From positions 1 through 64,000 of the forward strand of contig NZ_AUFK01000014.1 in the NCBI RefSeq assembly GCF_000426465.1: 64,000 nucleotides of DNA, given 5' to 3'. Below the pieces are notes generated by a model. That model was given only the letters and a program-made list of their open reading frames with translations, made no database searches and was not told where the DNA came from. Position numbers and translations under genes: made by a program. Source of the stretch: Epilithonimonas caeni DSM 17710 (GTDB lineage: Bacteria > Bacteroidota > Bacteroidia > Flavobacteriales > Weeksellaceae). This document shows positions 35,925 to 43,976 of the stretch, piece after piece. The stretch's first letter is position 1. Each line of letters opens with the position of its first letter.

Positions 35925-37583
35925 CTACGCTTCACAAGCCGAACAAGTCACAAAGTTGACCATCAATTCTTTGGAAACCGAAGAACTTCTTTGGTAATAC
36001 AATGTTTTCACGCCTTTTTTCCAAGCCTCTATCATTACGTAATTTACGTCTTTTACTGGCATTGTGGAAGGAATTTGCAAGTTAAGCGATTGTGCCTGGT
36101 CAATATATTGCTGTCTCTGAGCAGCCTGAGAAACAATCTCCATCGGGGAGATCTCTCTGAACGTTTTAAATACCGCTTTTTCTTCGGCTGACAACCCTTC
36201 AAGATGCTGAACAGAACCATGGTTCAACATAATCGTTCTCCATGTTTCTTCGTTGTCAAGACCTTTTTCGTCTAACAATTTAGCAAGATATTTGTTCTTA
36301 CGCATAAAGTTTCCTTTTGCCAGACCCGCTTTGTAATAGTTGGAAGCGAAGGGCTCGATTCCAGGAGAAGTTTGTCCTAAAATCGCAGAACTTGAAGTGG
36401 TTGGTGCGATTGCCATCGTTGTTGTATTTCTTAGCCCATAACCTTTCAGCATATCTGGTTCACCATAGATGTTTGCCAACTCTTTGGAAGCAATCTCAGA
36501 CTGTTCTTTGATGTGACGGAAAGCTCTTGCATTGAACTGGGTTGCTTCAAAACTCTCAAACGGAATCATATTTTTCTGAAGATAAGAGTGGTATCCTAAA
36601 ACGCCTAAACCTAAAGCTCTGTGGCGCATTGCAAAGTTTCTTGCTGAAGTCAGGTAATAGTTCCCTTCAGTTTTTTCAATGAATTCTGATAAAACTGCGT
36701 CTAGGAAATAGATTGCCAATTTCACAGCGTTTGTATCTTTCCACTCATCATACAATTCAAGGTTCATAGAAGATAGACAGCAGATGAAAGATTCGTTAGC
36801 CGTTGAAGGCAACATGATCTCTGAACAAAGATTACTTGCGTTCACCATCAATCCGGCATCTTTATAAACCTGAGGTTTGTTTCTGTTCACGTTATCTGTG
36901 AAGAAAATATATGGCAAACCTTTTTGTTGACGGCTTTCCAAGACTCTTGCCCAGATTTTTCTCTTCTCAACATCGCCATCGATCATATCCTGCATCCAGT
37001 AATCCGGAACGCAAACACCTGTGAACAAGTTTTGAATGGGACTTCCGATATCTTTGATGCTCAAGAACTCTTCAATATCTCCGTGGTCGATGTCAAGATA
37101 AGCCGCAAAAGCACCTCGTCTCACACCACCCTGGGAAACAACATCCATCGCTGTATCGTACAATTTCATAAAAGAAACTGCTCCGGAAGACTTTCCGTTA
37201 TCTGTAACCGCTGTTCCTCTATTTCTCAATTCCCCGAAATATCCGGAAGTTCCTCCACCGATTTTCGTCTGCATAATCACTTCACCCAATTTGTGGGTAA
37301 TGCCTTCGATATTATCCGGAATATGAACGTTGAAACAAGATATCGGCAAACCGCGCTGTGTTCCCATATTAGCCCACACCGGAGAAGAAAAACTGATCCA
37401 GCCTTTTACAATCATCTCTTTGAAAGCCGGTTGCAGTTCCGGTTTGTAAAGACGTTTTGCTGCTGCAGTTGTAATCCTGTCGATTGCGCCTTCTACAGTT
37501 TCCCCTTTCAGAAGGTAACCTCTGTTAAGCATTTGCTCAGACTCTTCATTGAGCCACCAGATATCTATGTTTTCGTCCATCAT
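35925..37583 (-). CDS. nrdA: Ribonucleoside-diphosphate reductase alpha subunit (class I)
   Basis: Reduces ribonucleoside diphosphates to deoxy forms using a radical from NrdB. The 552-residue protein has SSPVWANMGTQRGLPISCFNVHIPD (first redox Cys), NASNLCSEIMLPS (radical NLCSE motif with the second Cys and Glu), and MAIAPTTSSSAILGQTSPGIEPF. The C-terminal TCSACEA provides the mobile Cys pair. It lacks the N-terminal ATP cone of E. coli NrdA, as is usual in flavobacteria, so allosteric on/off control must differ. Encoded downstream of nrdB with a small gene between. Confidence 0.95.
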   Translation of the reverse strand: MMDENIDIWWLNEESEQMLNRGYLLKGETVEGAIDRITTAAAKRLYKPELQPAFKEMIVKGWISFSSPVWANMGTQRGLPISCFNVHIPDNIEGITHKLGEVIMQTKIGGGTSGYFGELRNRGTAVTDNGKSSGAVSFMKLYDTAMDVVSQGGVRRGAFAAYLDIDHGDIEEFLSIKDIGSPIQNLFTGVCVPDYWMQDMIDGDVEKRKIWARVLESRQQKGLPYIFFTDNVNRNKPQVYKDAGLMVNASNLCSEIMLPSTANESFICCLSSMNLELYDEWKDTNAVKLAIYFLDAVLSEFIEKTEGNYYLTSARNFAMRHRALGLGVLGYHSYLQKNMIPFESFEATQFNARAFRHIKEQSEIASKELANIYGEPDMLKGYGLRNTTTMAIAPTTSSSAILGQTSPGIEPFASNYYKAGLAKGNFMRKNKYLAKLLDEKGLDNEETWRTIMLNHGSVQHLEGLSAEEKAVFKTFREISPMEIVSQAAQRQQYIDQAQSLNLQIPSTMPVKDVNYVMIEAWKKGVKTLYYQRSSSVSKELMVNFVTCSACEA

Positions 37584-37628
37584 AACTTTAATATTTTGCT
37601 TGCTAATTTTCCTTTTAAATTTACGGAA

Positions 37629-37877
37629 TTAGTTCAAGAGTATCTTCTTACTCCTTTCCAATTCTCCTACTTTTACTTTGTTGATGTGTGTAAAGGTCAC
37701 ATCATTATTAATCTCTTCAAACTGCTTTGCTTTTTTGATGCAATAGTCAATTTTGTAGGCTACGGACATACACACCCTATGTCCTTTCGTCAAACCCATT
37801 CCCATATAAATGTATTCTCCGGGATGGAAATTGTCTGACTGGTTGTGTTCAATTTCTGAAATAATCTCTGAGTTCAT
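37629..37877 (-). CDS. Small hypothetical protein between nrdB and nrdA
   Basis: An 82-residue protein starting MNSEIISEIEHNQSDNFHPGEYIYMGMGLTKGHRVCMSVAYKIDYC and continuing with a Lys-rich end. It ends 45 bp before nrdA and is on the same strand, 233 bp after nrdB. Position suggests a link with ribonucleotide reductase, but I recognise no domain; it has no Cys pair typical of glutaredoxins (NrdH) and no NrdI pattern. Confidence 0.6.
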   Translation of the reverse strand: MNSEIISEIEHNQSDNFHPGEYIYMGMGLTKGHRVCMSVAYKIDYCIKKAKQFEEINNDVTFTHINKVKVGELERSKKILLN

Positions 37878-38009
37878 ATTGATTTAAATTTAGCTGATGA
37901 CTAACATTTAAATAAAACCAAAGCGACTCAGACTAATATTTGGCTTTATCACATAAAAAAGAAAACTCCAAGAATCTGTAAACTATTTCTTAAAATTTTC
38001 TTTTTTCTT

Positions 38010-38026
38010 AAAGTGATATTCACTTT
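38010..38026. promoter_or_regulatory. Palindrome between nrdB and the small gene
   Basis: AAAGTGA-TAT-TCACTTT, an exact 7-bp inverted repeat in the 233-bp gap; no T run on either side, so an operator is more likely than a terminator. Confidence 0.3.
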
Positions 38027-38110
38027 ATAATTTCATTTGTCATTGCTTGGAATAACAATATATCTTCTTGTAAACCACCTCCTTCAGGGAAGGGTAATTT
38101 GATTACTTTT

Positions 38111-39085
38111 TTAAAACAAATCGTTCGCTGTGATAGACTTGTCGTGTTTTGTATAATCTACCGGACGTTTCGCAAAGAAATCATCCATAGAGTTGGCAAA
38201 AACTTCCTCCTCGAACCAAACCATCGGTTTGTAATCTTCCGGCGTTACGTTGTATCTGGTCTTCATCCCGATTTTCTTCAAAGAGTCATCTACTCTGTAT
38301 TTCATAAAATCAAGAAGGTTCTTTTTTGAGAATTTCTCCAATTCACCTTGCTCGAAAATCCAATCCAAGATATGGCCTTCCATTTCAATCGACTCATCTA
38401 CCAAATCATAAATCGCTTCGATATCAGCATCATTCAATAAATCCGGTTGTTCTTCACGAATCTTATTGATCAGATAAATCCCTCCGTTGGCATGGATCTG
38501 CTCATCAACAGAAGTCCAGGCAATGATATTGGAAACGTTTTTCATATAGCCTTTGAATCGCGTGAATGATAAGATGATCGCAAACTGACTGAAAAGTGAA
38601 ACGTTCTCCACCAAAATGCTGAACAACAACAAAGCTGACATATAAGCCTTTGGATCGTTGGAATTAGCGTGTTGAAGCGCTTTTCCAAGATATTCTATCC
38701 TGTTTTTTACCGCCGGTATTTTAACAACTTCCAAGAACTCATCATTATATCCTAAAACTTCCAACAATCTGGAATAAGCTTCGGAATGACGGAATTCGCA
38801 TTCTGCGAAAGTGGCGCCCAAACCGTTCAATTCTGGTTTTGGAAGGTGCTGATAAAGGTTTCCCCAGAATGTTTTTACATTCACTTCGATCTGTGCAATG
38901 GCCAACAAAGCATTCTTCACTGCATTTTTCTCATGAGGCTCCAACTGCGAATGAAAATCCTGAACATCTGCAGTGAAATCCACTTCAGAATGCACCCAAA
39001 AGGATTTGTTGATGGCTTCTACGAATTGTAGAACTTCCGGATACTCAAAAGGTTTATAGCTAACTCTCTTATCAAAAATTCCCAT
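38111..39085 (-). CDS. nrdB: Ribonucleoside-diphosphate reductase beta subunit (class Ia)
   Basis: A 324-residue di-iron protein that makes the tyrosyl radical. Ligand motifs: AIAQIEVNVKTFW (Glu), AECEFRHSEAYSRLLEVL (Glu-x-x-His and the radical Tyr), SVDEQIHANGGIYLI (Glu-x-x-His of the second ligand set). The radical Tyr is present, so this is a standard class Ia/b type subunit rather than a Tyr-less variant. It ends ANDLF, short of the longer E. coli C-terminal tail. Confidence 0.94.
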   Translation of the reverse strand: MGIFDKRVSYKPFEYPEVLQFVEAINKSFWVHSEVDFTADVQDFHSQLEPHEKNAVKNALLAIAQIEVNVKTFWGNLYQHLPKPELNGLGATFAECEFRHSEAYSRLLEVLGYNDEFLEVVKIPAVKNRIEYLGKALQHANSNDPKAYMSALLLFSILVENVSLFSQFAIILSFTRFKGYMKNVSNIIAWTSVDEQIHANGGIYLINKIREEQPDLLNDADIEAIYDLVDESIEMEGHILDWIFEQGELEKFSKKNLLDFMKYRVDDSLKKIGMKTRYNVTPEDYKPMVWFEEEVFANSMDDFFAKRPVDYTKHDKSITANDLF

Positions 39086-39195
39086 TATCAGCAGTTTTAA
39101 TCAATTATTAAATTTATTTTGTAAAGAGGAAAAAGGTGTAATCTGCTATTTTTTAGTGTGTAACGGAATTACATTTTTTCTCCAAAGCGGTAACA

Positions 39196-39203
39196 CAAAA
39201 GTA
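39196..39203 (-). promoter_or_regulatory. nrdB promoter -7 element
   Basis: On the minus strand TACTTTTG matches TAnnTTTG exactly, about 110 bp before the nrdB ATG; a TTG lies 26 bp further upstream, slightly beyond the usual spacing. The 380-bp gap 39086-39465 otherwise shows no gene. Confidence 0.5.
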
Positions 39204-39465
39204 GAGATTGATGTCTAAAAATGAAAGGGCAAAAGGTGGAAAAAAGGCAAAAAACTGACAATCATCTGTAAAAGTTTTCCACATTATGTTAAAAGCTCTA
39301 TGAATAGGGATTTTAGGAGAATTTACCTTTATGCAAAGCTATTAATTGGCACTATTCAATTTAAACACCTACCATAAAAACCTTTAATAAAAACCAAAAT
39401 CAACTAAACAACGTAAAACCTCAATATTAGTTTTATCTACAACGGGCGCAAAATGATTGAAATTT

Positions 39466-40299
39466 TTAACCTTCTGCTTGTTTCTTGGAGAAATTGTGGG
39501 TCTTGATATATTCGGCGAAGGCTTCTTTGAGCTTGAATTCTATAGCCGCCCTGTTAAAATTCTTTCGGTAGTTCTTTGCGAGGTCGTGGGCTTGATCTGC
39601 GTAAGCCAGAAAAATATCGAAGTCGTACTCGTCCAAACCATATTTGGTGTAATAATCTAAATCGATAACTGATTTTACACGTTTGTAGAATTCCTGGGTT
39701 TCTGTATAGTCCGCTGTGGTTTTCGGAGATGATGTTGCTTTTCCGACCAAACCGCTGATCGCTCCTGCCAATTTCATCAGATTCAGTTGTCCTGCTGCAA
39801 AATCGGGCTGTTTGAAAGCGGAAGGCGTTGTGGCTCTTGCTTCCACTTCAGTAAGCGGCGTCTTCATATAAAGACTCATGGCACTGTTGAGTGCCACAAT
39901 TTTCGGAGGCGGATTAAGTCTTGTGACATCCTTCTTCAGGATTCCGGTTGGTTTGAAACTGAGCTTGACTTCTTCGATCTCTTGTGGAATGGTCGTTAGT
40001 TTGACTTCCAGATTTTTTGAAAAATTATCCGGCGTTAACGAAATCAGTTTCCTTTCATAGCCTTGCCTTACGATTCTCAGCTCATCGAAAGGTTTTGCCG
40101 GGATGGCAAAGTTTCCCATCTTATCAGACACTACAACCTGGTCGGTTCGCAGATTGTAAATGCTCGCACCTGGTAGTTTATCCCCACTTTCGTTGGCAAT
40201 GTTCCCCAGGACATAATCTGACTGTGAGAAAGTCTTTATGGAAATAAATGTGATAAGGAGAAATAATAATTTAATTTTCACGCAATTAAGTTTGTACAA
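39466..40299 (-). CDS. Exported protein with carboxypeptidase-like regulatory domain
   Basis: A 277-residue protein. A signal peptide (KIKLLFLLITFISIKTFSQ) is followed by a CarboxypepD_reg-like beta-sandwich (YVLGNIANESGDKLPGASIYNLRTDQVVVSDKMGNFAIPAKPFDELRI), as at the N-terminus of TonB-dependent receptors, but no barrel follows; the rest is helical and charged (EFYKRVKSVIDLDYYTKYG). Function unknown; surface or periplasmic location is likely. Confidence 0.75.
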   Translation of the reverse strand: MYKLNCVKIKLLFLLITFISIKTFSQSDYVLGNIANESGDKLPGASIYNLRTDQVVVSDKMGNFAIPAKPFDELRIVRQGYERKLISLTPDNFSKNLEVKLTTIPQEIEEVKLSFKPTGILKKDVTRLNPPPKIVALNSAMSLYMKTPLTEVEARATTPSAFKQPDFAAGQLNLMKLAGAISGLVGKATSSPKTTADYTETQEFYKRVKSVIDLDYYTKYGLDEYDFDIFLAYADQAHDLAKNYRKNFNRAAIEFKLKEAFAEYIKTHNFSKKQAEG

Positions 40300-40810
40300 A
40301 ATTAGCTTTAATCAGCTCTGATATTGTACCGAAAGGATTTTGGGAGAGATAGTTTAACCGACTTTAACCAGTTTTGTGACTTTTTTAGAATTTGGAAGTT
40401 TTGGTTTTGTTAAAATTATTTTGAGAATGATTTTGCTTGTTGCAGTTTTAAACAAAAAGGGCGCAAGGTTTTTTATCATTATCGAGATTATTTAAGCTTT
40501 GCAAGGGCGTTTTGTTCATCGATCTTTTTATTACTCGCTGATTTGGCGGATTATGCTGATTTTATTTTTGAGCTAATTTGTTTTGAAGGGGAAAATTTCT
40601 AATTGTTAACAAAGTTTGTTTTTTGCGAAGCGCGTGAGGGATGGTAGTGGAAATCCTTTTTGTCTTTGTTGAAACGTGCTTCGAGAACCTCAGCATGACA
40701 AAACAAAAAGATTGGAGCGGACAGCCCGACCCGAGCTGTAGCCCTTCGACAGGCTCAGGATGGCAAGCGGCTGCGAGGGGCACGCCCAAATTTGGTTTTT
40801 TGGTAAATAG
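40300..40810. repeat. Repeat-rich gene-free stretch upstream of tmRNA
   Basis: Holds at least four repeat types also found elsewhere in the window: a decayed CGCAAAG palindromic unit (40447-40515), the CTCGCTGATT unit (40533-40575), a GCGAAGCGCGTGAGGGATGG ... AGCGGACAGCCCGACCCGAG unit (40626-40735), and CCCTTCGACAGGCTCAGG (40742-40760). No gene seen. Confidence 0.7.
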
Positions 40811-40841
40811 TTGTTAGTTGGCTGTTTTATTTGTAAATTTG
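40811..40841 (+). promoter_or_regulatory. tmRNA promoter
   Basis: TTG (40811-40813), 20-bp spacer, then TAAATTTG (40834-40841), an exact flavobacterial promoter. The transcript would start about 10-15 nt before the mature 5' end at 40860, leaving a short leader for RNase P. Confidence 0.65.
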
Positions 40842-40859
40842 TAGTCTTATTTAAAAAAC

Positions 40860-41256
40860 GGGGTTGACTGGTTTCGACAGCAAGGCCAATGGGTAAGTAA
40901 GCATGCAGAGAACCGTAGCGCGATCTCTTAAATCCCTTGCTACAACATTTTAACTGGCAACGAAGAGTTCGCTCTTGCAGCTTAATAATCGAAGTTTAGT
41001 AGATTCAAGCGTTTCCCGAAGATAGTAAGGAAGCAAGATGTCCCACAAATGCTCTGTTCTGCGGCGTTTGATCCTGGGATATAGGAATGCAGGAATAAGG
41101 TTTTGGGTGCTTTGACCAAAACTCGAAAATTTCAGAAGTTAAGGTTTAGGTTGGGTGTTTGCTCTCTGCCTGAGCTCGAAAATCAACAGCAAAATAAGCA
41201 TGTAGAAAGCTTGCGTATTGCTTGTTTGGACGAGGGTTCGAATCCCTCCAACTCCA
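40860..41256 (+). ncRNA. ssrA: tmRNA (ssrA)
   Basis: The 5' end GGGGTTGACTGGTTTCGACAG and the 3' TTCGAATCCC T-arm form the tRNA-like domain; acceptor GGGGTTG pairs with CAACTCC (one G-U), discriminator A at 41256. The 3' CCA is not encoded (CTT follows). The tag frame at 40956-40982 reads GNEEFALAA, followed by two TAA codons. It releases stalled ribosomes and tags the peptide for proteolysis. The last 12 bases overlap the attL repeat of the integrated element, so the 3' end seen here was rebuilt by that element. Confidence 0.95.
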
Positions 41257-41261
41257 CTTTA
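41245..41261 (+). other. attL core (17-bp direct repeat)
   Basis: CCTCCAACTCCACTTTA, identical to 58069-58085. It covers the acceptor-stem end of tmRNA. Confidence 0.88.
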
Positions 41262-41270
41262 TACACAATT

Positions 41271-41298
41271 AGGCACTTTTAACGAAGTGCCTTTTTTA
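41271..41298 (+). terminator. tmRNA terminator supplied by the element
   Basis: AGGCACTT / AAGTGCCT stem with a 6-nt loop and a T run, just inside the element. It ends tmRNA transcription after integration. Confidence 0.85.
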
Positions 41299-41393
41299 TT
41301 GGAAAATACATTCAAAAACCTTTATTAAAAGCAATTAACCACAAACAAAGCAATGGTTTTTCATTGTATCAAATTGTAAATAATTGCAAAATT

Positions 41394-41432
41394 GTTGGTA
41401 CAAGTGTTGGTACAGACACAAATTGTACCAAC
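41394..41432. repeat. Integrase arm-type sites, left
   Basis: GTTGGTACAA at 41394, GTTGGTACAG at 41406 and the inverted TTGTACCAAC at 41423-41432. The first 30 bp (41394-41423) match 57997-58026 near the right end at 26 of 30 positions, in the same orientation. Probable binding sites for the integrase N-terminal arm domain. Confidence 0.7.
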
Positions 41433-41469
41433 ATTTTATTTACCTTTGGATTGTTCAAATATCAATACA

Positions 41470-42783
41470 ATGGCAAAGAAGTTTTTTATCCGTATAAAAA
41501 CAGGGACAAATTCAACAATTTACTTTCGCTACAACAAAGGAAGAGAATTTGAAGTCACACTCAAAACACCGTATTCGATTAATCCTGAGAACTGGGATGA
41601 GAAAAACGAATATTGTATAAGCAGAGCTAAGAAAACCCCAAAAACAGCTTTGGAGAGAAATTTCAATACTGAAATTGCATTACTGAACAGCAATCTTGCA
41701 TTATTAAAATCCGAAGTTTCTATATTTCTAACAAATAATCCCAATGCAACAAAAGACGAGATTAAGGATTTTTATAACACAAAGTTTCTGCCCGAAAAGG
41801 AGGAGCAGCCCAAAGCAGCAAAATCATCAATACCTATTAACCTTGCAGATTTTATAGATTATTATATCAAAGAAAAAAGCAAACGAATAGAGGGCAAACA
41901 AGATCCTATTACCGAAGCTACACGTAAAAAATTAATAACCATTAAAAACCGCATTGTATCATTTGACAAGAAACTTTCTGTAAAAGATATTGGCGATGAT
42001 TTCCGAGACGATTTAACGGAATGGATGCAAAAGGAAAAATTTAGCGCAAGTACAATTATAAAAGACTTAAAGTACATTAAAACCATTTGTAGCTTCGCCT
42101 CCAAAAAGAAAGTTGATGTTAATAGCGAGGTCTTACATTGGGAGTTTATGAAAGTCCGACAAAGCTATGCCCCGCCAATTTTATCCTTTGCAGAATTAAA
42201 ACAAATACAATCCACTATATATCCTCACGACTACTTAGAGAATGCAAAAGATTGGTTAATTATCGGATTTTACACGGGAGCAAGGGTATCGGACTTATTA
42301 AATTTTGATGCAAAAAATATTATTGATGAAAATATTTTAAAATTCCGTCAAAAGAAAATTCAAAACCAAACACACGATTCGGAGGAATATATTTACCTGC
42401 ATTCAGAAGTATTAAAGGTTTTAGAAAAAAGAGACGGGCAATTTCCCCGTAAAATTTCTGACGTAAAATTAAACCTATATATTAAAGAGGTATGCAAAAT
42501 TGCAGGCTTAACACAAAAGATGACAGGAGGAAGGAAAGATAAAGAGCAAGGCGAACGAGGTAAAAAAATAACTAAAGAATACGAAAAATGGGAACTTGTT
42601 ACAACTCATATTTTCAGACGTTCATTTGTTACTAATTTTATTGAAGTGCTTGGAAAAGAGAATATCAAAACGCAAACAGGTCATAAAACAGATGATATGG
42701 TAAATCTCTACAATAAAACCGAAAAAATAGATAAGGCAAGACGAGTAGCAGAAAGAATGGAGAGTTTTTTAAATATTGTATAA
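41470..42783 (+). CDS. Tyrosine recombinase / integrase of the tmRNA element
   Basis: 437 residues from ATG 41470 (MAKKFFIRIKTGTN). Arm-binding domain (IYFRYNKGREFEVTLKTPYSINPENWD), SAM-like core-binding domain (LADFIDYYIKEKSKRI), and catalytic domain with Arg in YTGARVSDLL (about 272), His-x-x-Arg in THIFRRSF (about 380), His in TGHKTDDMV and Tyr in NLYNK (about 413). All catalytic residues are present. Upstream in-frame starts cover the arm sites and are unlikely. It lies 0.2 kb inside attL, a typical position. Confidence 0.93.
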   Translation: MAKKFFIRIKTGTNSTIYFRYNKGREFEVTLKTPYSINPENWDEKNEYCISRAKKTPKTALERNFNTEIALLNSNLALLKSEVSIFLTNNPNATKDEIKDFYNTKFLPEKEEQPKAAKSSIPINLADFIDYYIKEKSKRIEGKQDPITEATRKKLITIKNRIVSFDKKLSVKDIGDDFRDDLTEWMQKEKFSASTIIKDLKYIKTICSFASKKKVDVNSEVLHWEFMKVRQSYAPPILSFAELKQIQSTIYPHDYLENAKDWLIIGFYTGARVSDLLNFDAKNIIDENILKFRQKKIQNQTHDSEEYIYLHSEVLKVLEKRDGQFPRKISDVKLNLYIKEVCKIAGLTQKMTGGRKDKEQGERGKKITKEYEKWELVTTHIFRRSFVTNFIEVLGKENIKTQTGHKTDDMVNLYNKTEKIDKARRVAERMESFLNIV

Positions 42784-42814
42784 TTAATTTTCATCTAAAA
42801 TAATATCCTCAAAT

Positions 42815-43447
42815 ATGGAAATTACCATTTACTGTACATATAAAGATTTCAAAACTTACTATCTAAATGATTTTAGAGTATTAAAAGAAAATCAAGCTAT
42901 ATCAATCCGAGATTACTATTCAATTCTTTCAGAAAAATATCGTTTCATTTTCAATTCCTTTCCTTTGGGTAAAGATAATCAGCAGGAGAAAAAAAGTTTC
43001 ATCGAATCAACATTTAATAAAGAAAGGTTGGAAAACTTTTTTCTGCAATTAATCATAAAAGAATTTGCTATCACTTATGAAAATGCCTATGAGATAACAG
43101 ACAAAATGATGGATGAAATATTTCATATTTTCACATTCTTGGATGAGGAGATTTTAAAATTACCCGAACAAGATGCACCTAAGAAAAAAATTAAAATAAC
43201 ACTCTCAAATTCAAAAAAAATTGCTCTATTATTTGAGTTAGGAATATTTGAAACTCCAATAATGAAATCACTTACTCCAACAAAACAAAATGAAATAATA
43301 GGCTTGCTATTGGATGCAGACCCCAAAGAATTTGTTTATAAAAACCGACTAAATTTAATCTCAAAAAGCCCTAAATATCAAATCGAAAAATATACTGCTT
43401 ACCAGTATTTAGACGAAATGAAAGACCTCATCAATAACACTAAATAA
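42815..43447 (+). CDS. Hypothetical protein of the element
   Basis: A 210-residue, charged, mostly helical protein (IKEFAITYENAYEITDKMMDEIFHIFTFLDEEIL; LSNSKKIALLFELGIFETPIMKSLTPTKQNEIIGLLLDADPKEFVYKNRLNLI). The second half resembles the kind of small helical domain that follows integrases in Bacteroidota islands, but I cannot name the family. It starts 31 bp after the integrase and is followed by a promoter region. Confidence 0.65.
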   Translation: MEITIYCTYKDFKTYYLNDFRVLKENQAISIRDYYSILSEKYRFIFNSFPLGKDNQQEKKSFIESTFNKERLENFFLQLIIKEFAITYENAYEITDKMMDEIFHIFTFLDEEILKLPEQDAPKKKIKITLSNSKKIALLFELGIFETPIMKSLTPTKQNEIIGLLLDADPKEFVYKNRLNLISKSPKYQIEKYTAYQYLDEMKDLINNTK

Positions 43448-43461
43448 GACCCTATGAATTA

Positions 43462-43497
43462 TTGACGGGAGCGAAATGGGAGTACTTTTGCACTCCC
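43462..43497 (+). promoter_or_regulatory. Promoter with overlapping operator for the excisionase-like gene
   Basis: TTG (43462-43464), 18-bp spacer, TACTTTTG (43483-43490): an exact flavobacterial promoter. The -7 element sits inside an inverted repeat GGGAGT (43478-43483) / ACTCCC (43492-43497), which could bind a regulator. It would drive the gene at 43546. Confidence 0.65.
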
Positions 43498-43545
43498 TCA
43501 TTTACGTATCCAAATATTTTTGTCCCATAATTAAACAATACAATT

Positions 43546-43833
43546 ATGGACACGCAGATTCAATTTATTGGCACTTCGCCCACAGATTTAGTAAGCGAAA
43601 TTAAAAATGCTCTAATCCCCGAATTAAGAGAGCAGCTCGCAAAGGATTTCCAACCCAAAGAACCTACTCAATACCTCACCCGTTCCGAAGTCTGCGAACT
43701 GTTGCAGATTGATTTAAGCACCCTACACCGCTGGCGCAAAGAGGGTACGCTCACTGCGTACCAAATGGGTAACCGCATTTATTTCAAACGTTCCGAAATT
43801 GACGAGTACATTAACAAAAACAAGCTTCTTTAA
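43546..43833 (+). CDS. Excisionase-like helix-turn-helix protein
   Basis: A 95-residue protein with a helical N-terminal part (LVSEIKNALIPELREQLAKD) and a MerR-like HTH_17 domain: YLTRSEVCELLQIDLSTLHRWRKEGTLTAYQMGNRIYFKRSEIDEYI. In Bacteroidota mobile elements such proteins act as excision factors or regulators. A homologous gene (59687-59977) accompanies the second integrase, supporting this role. Confidence 0.85.
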   Translation: MDTQIQFIGTSPTDLVSEIKNALIPELREQLAKDFQPKEPTQYLTRSEVCELLQIDLSTLHRWRKEGTLTAYQMGNRIYFKRSEIDEYINKNKLL

Positions 43834-43897
43834 GCTCGTCAATTTATCAGCTCTACAAAACAATAGTCTAATCTAATCGTCAAGTTGTGAAAATAAA

Positions 43898-43921
43898 AAG
43901 GGATTGCAAATGCAGTCCCTT
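43898..43921. other. Ten-bp hairpin before the candidate Rep gene
   Basis: AAGGGATTGC / GCAGTCCCTT (one G-U) with an AAAT loop, 65 bp past the excisionase-like stop. It could end that transcript. It also shows that the in-frame ATG at 43887 is an unlikely start for the next gene. Confidence 0.55.
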
Positions 43922-43976
43922 AATGTTCAAATATGTAATAGAGGCAACTATCACACTTGGCAAATTTTACGCAATA

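Noticed and set aside
36924-37838. 304-codon open frame on the plus strand
   Set aside because: It is antisense to nrdA and the small gene, both with clear coding character; its Cys/His/Ser-rich translation matches no family.
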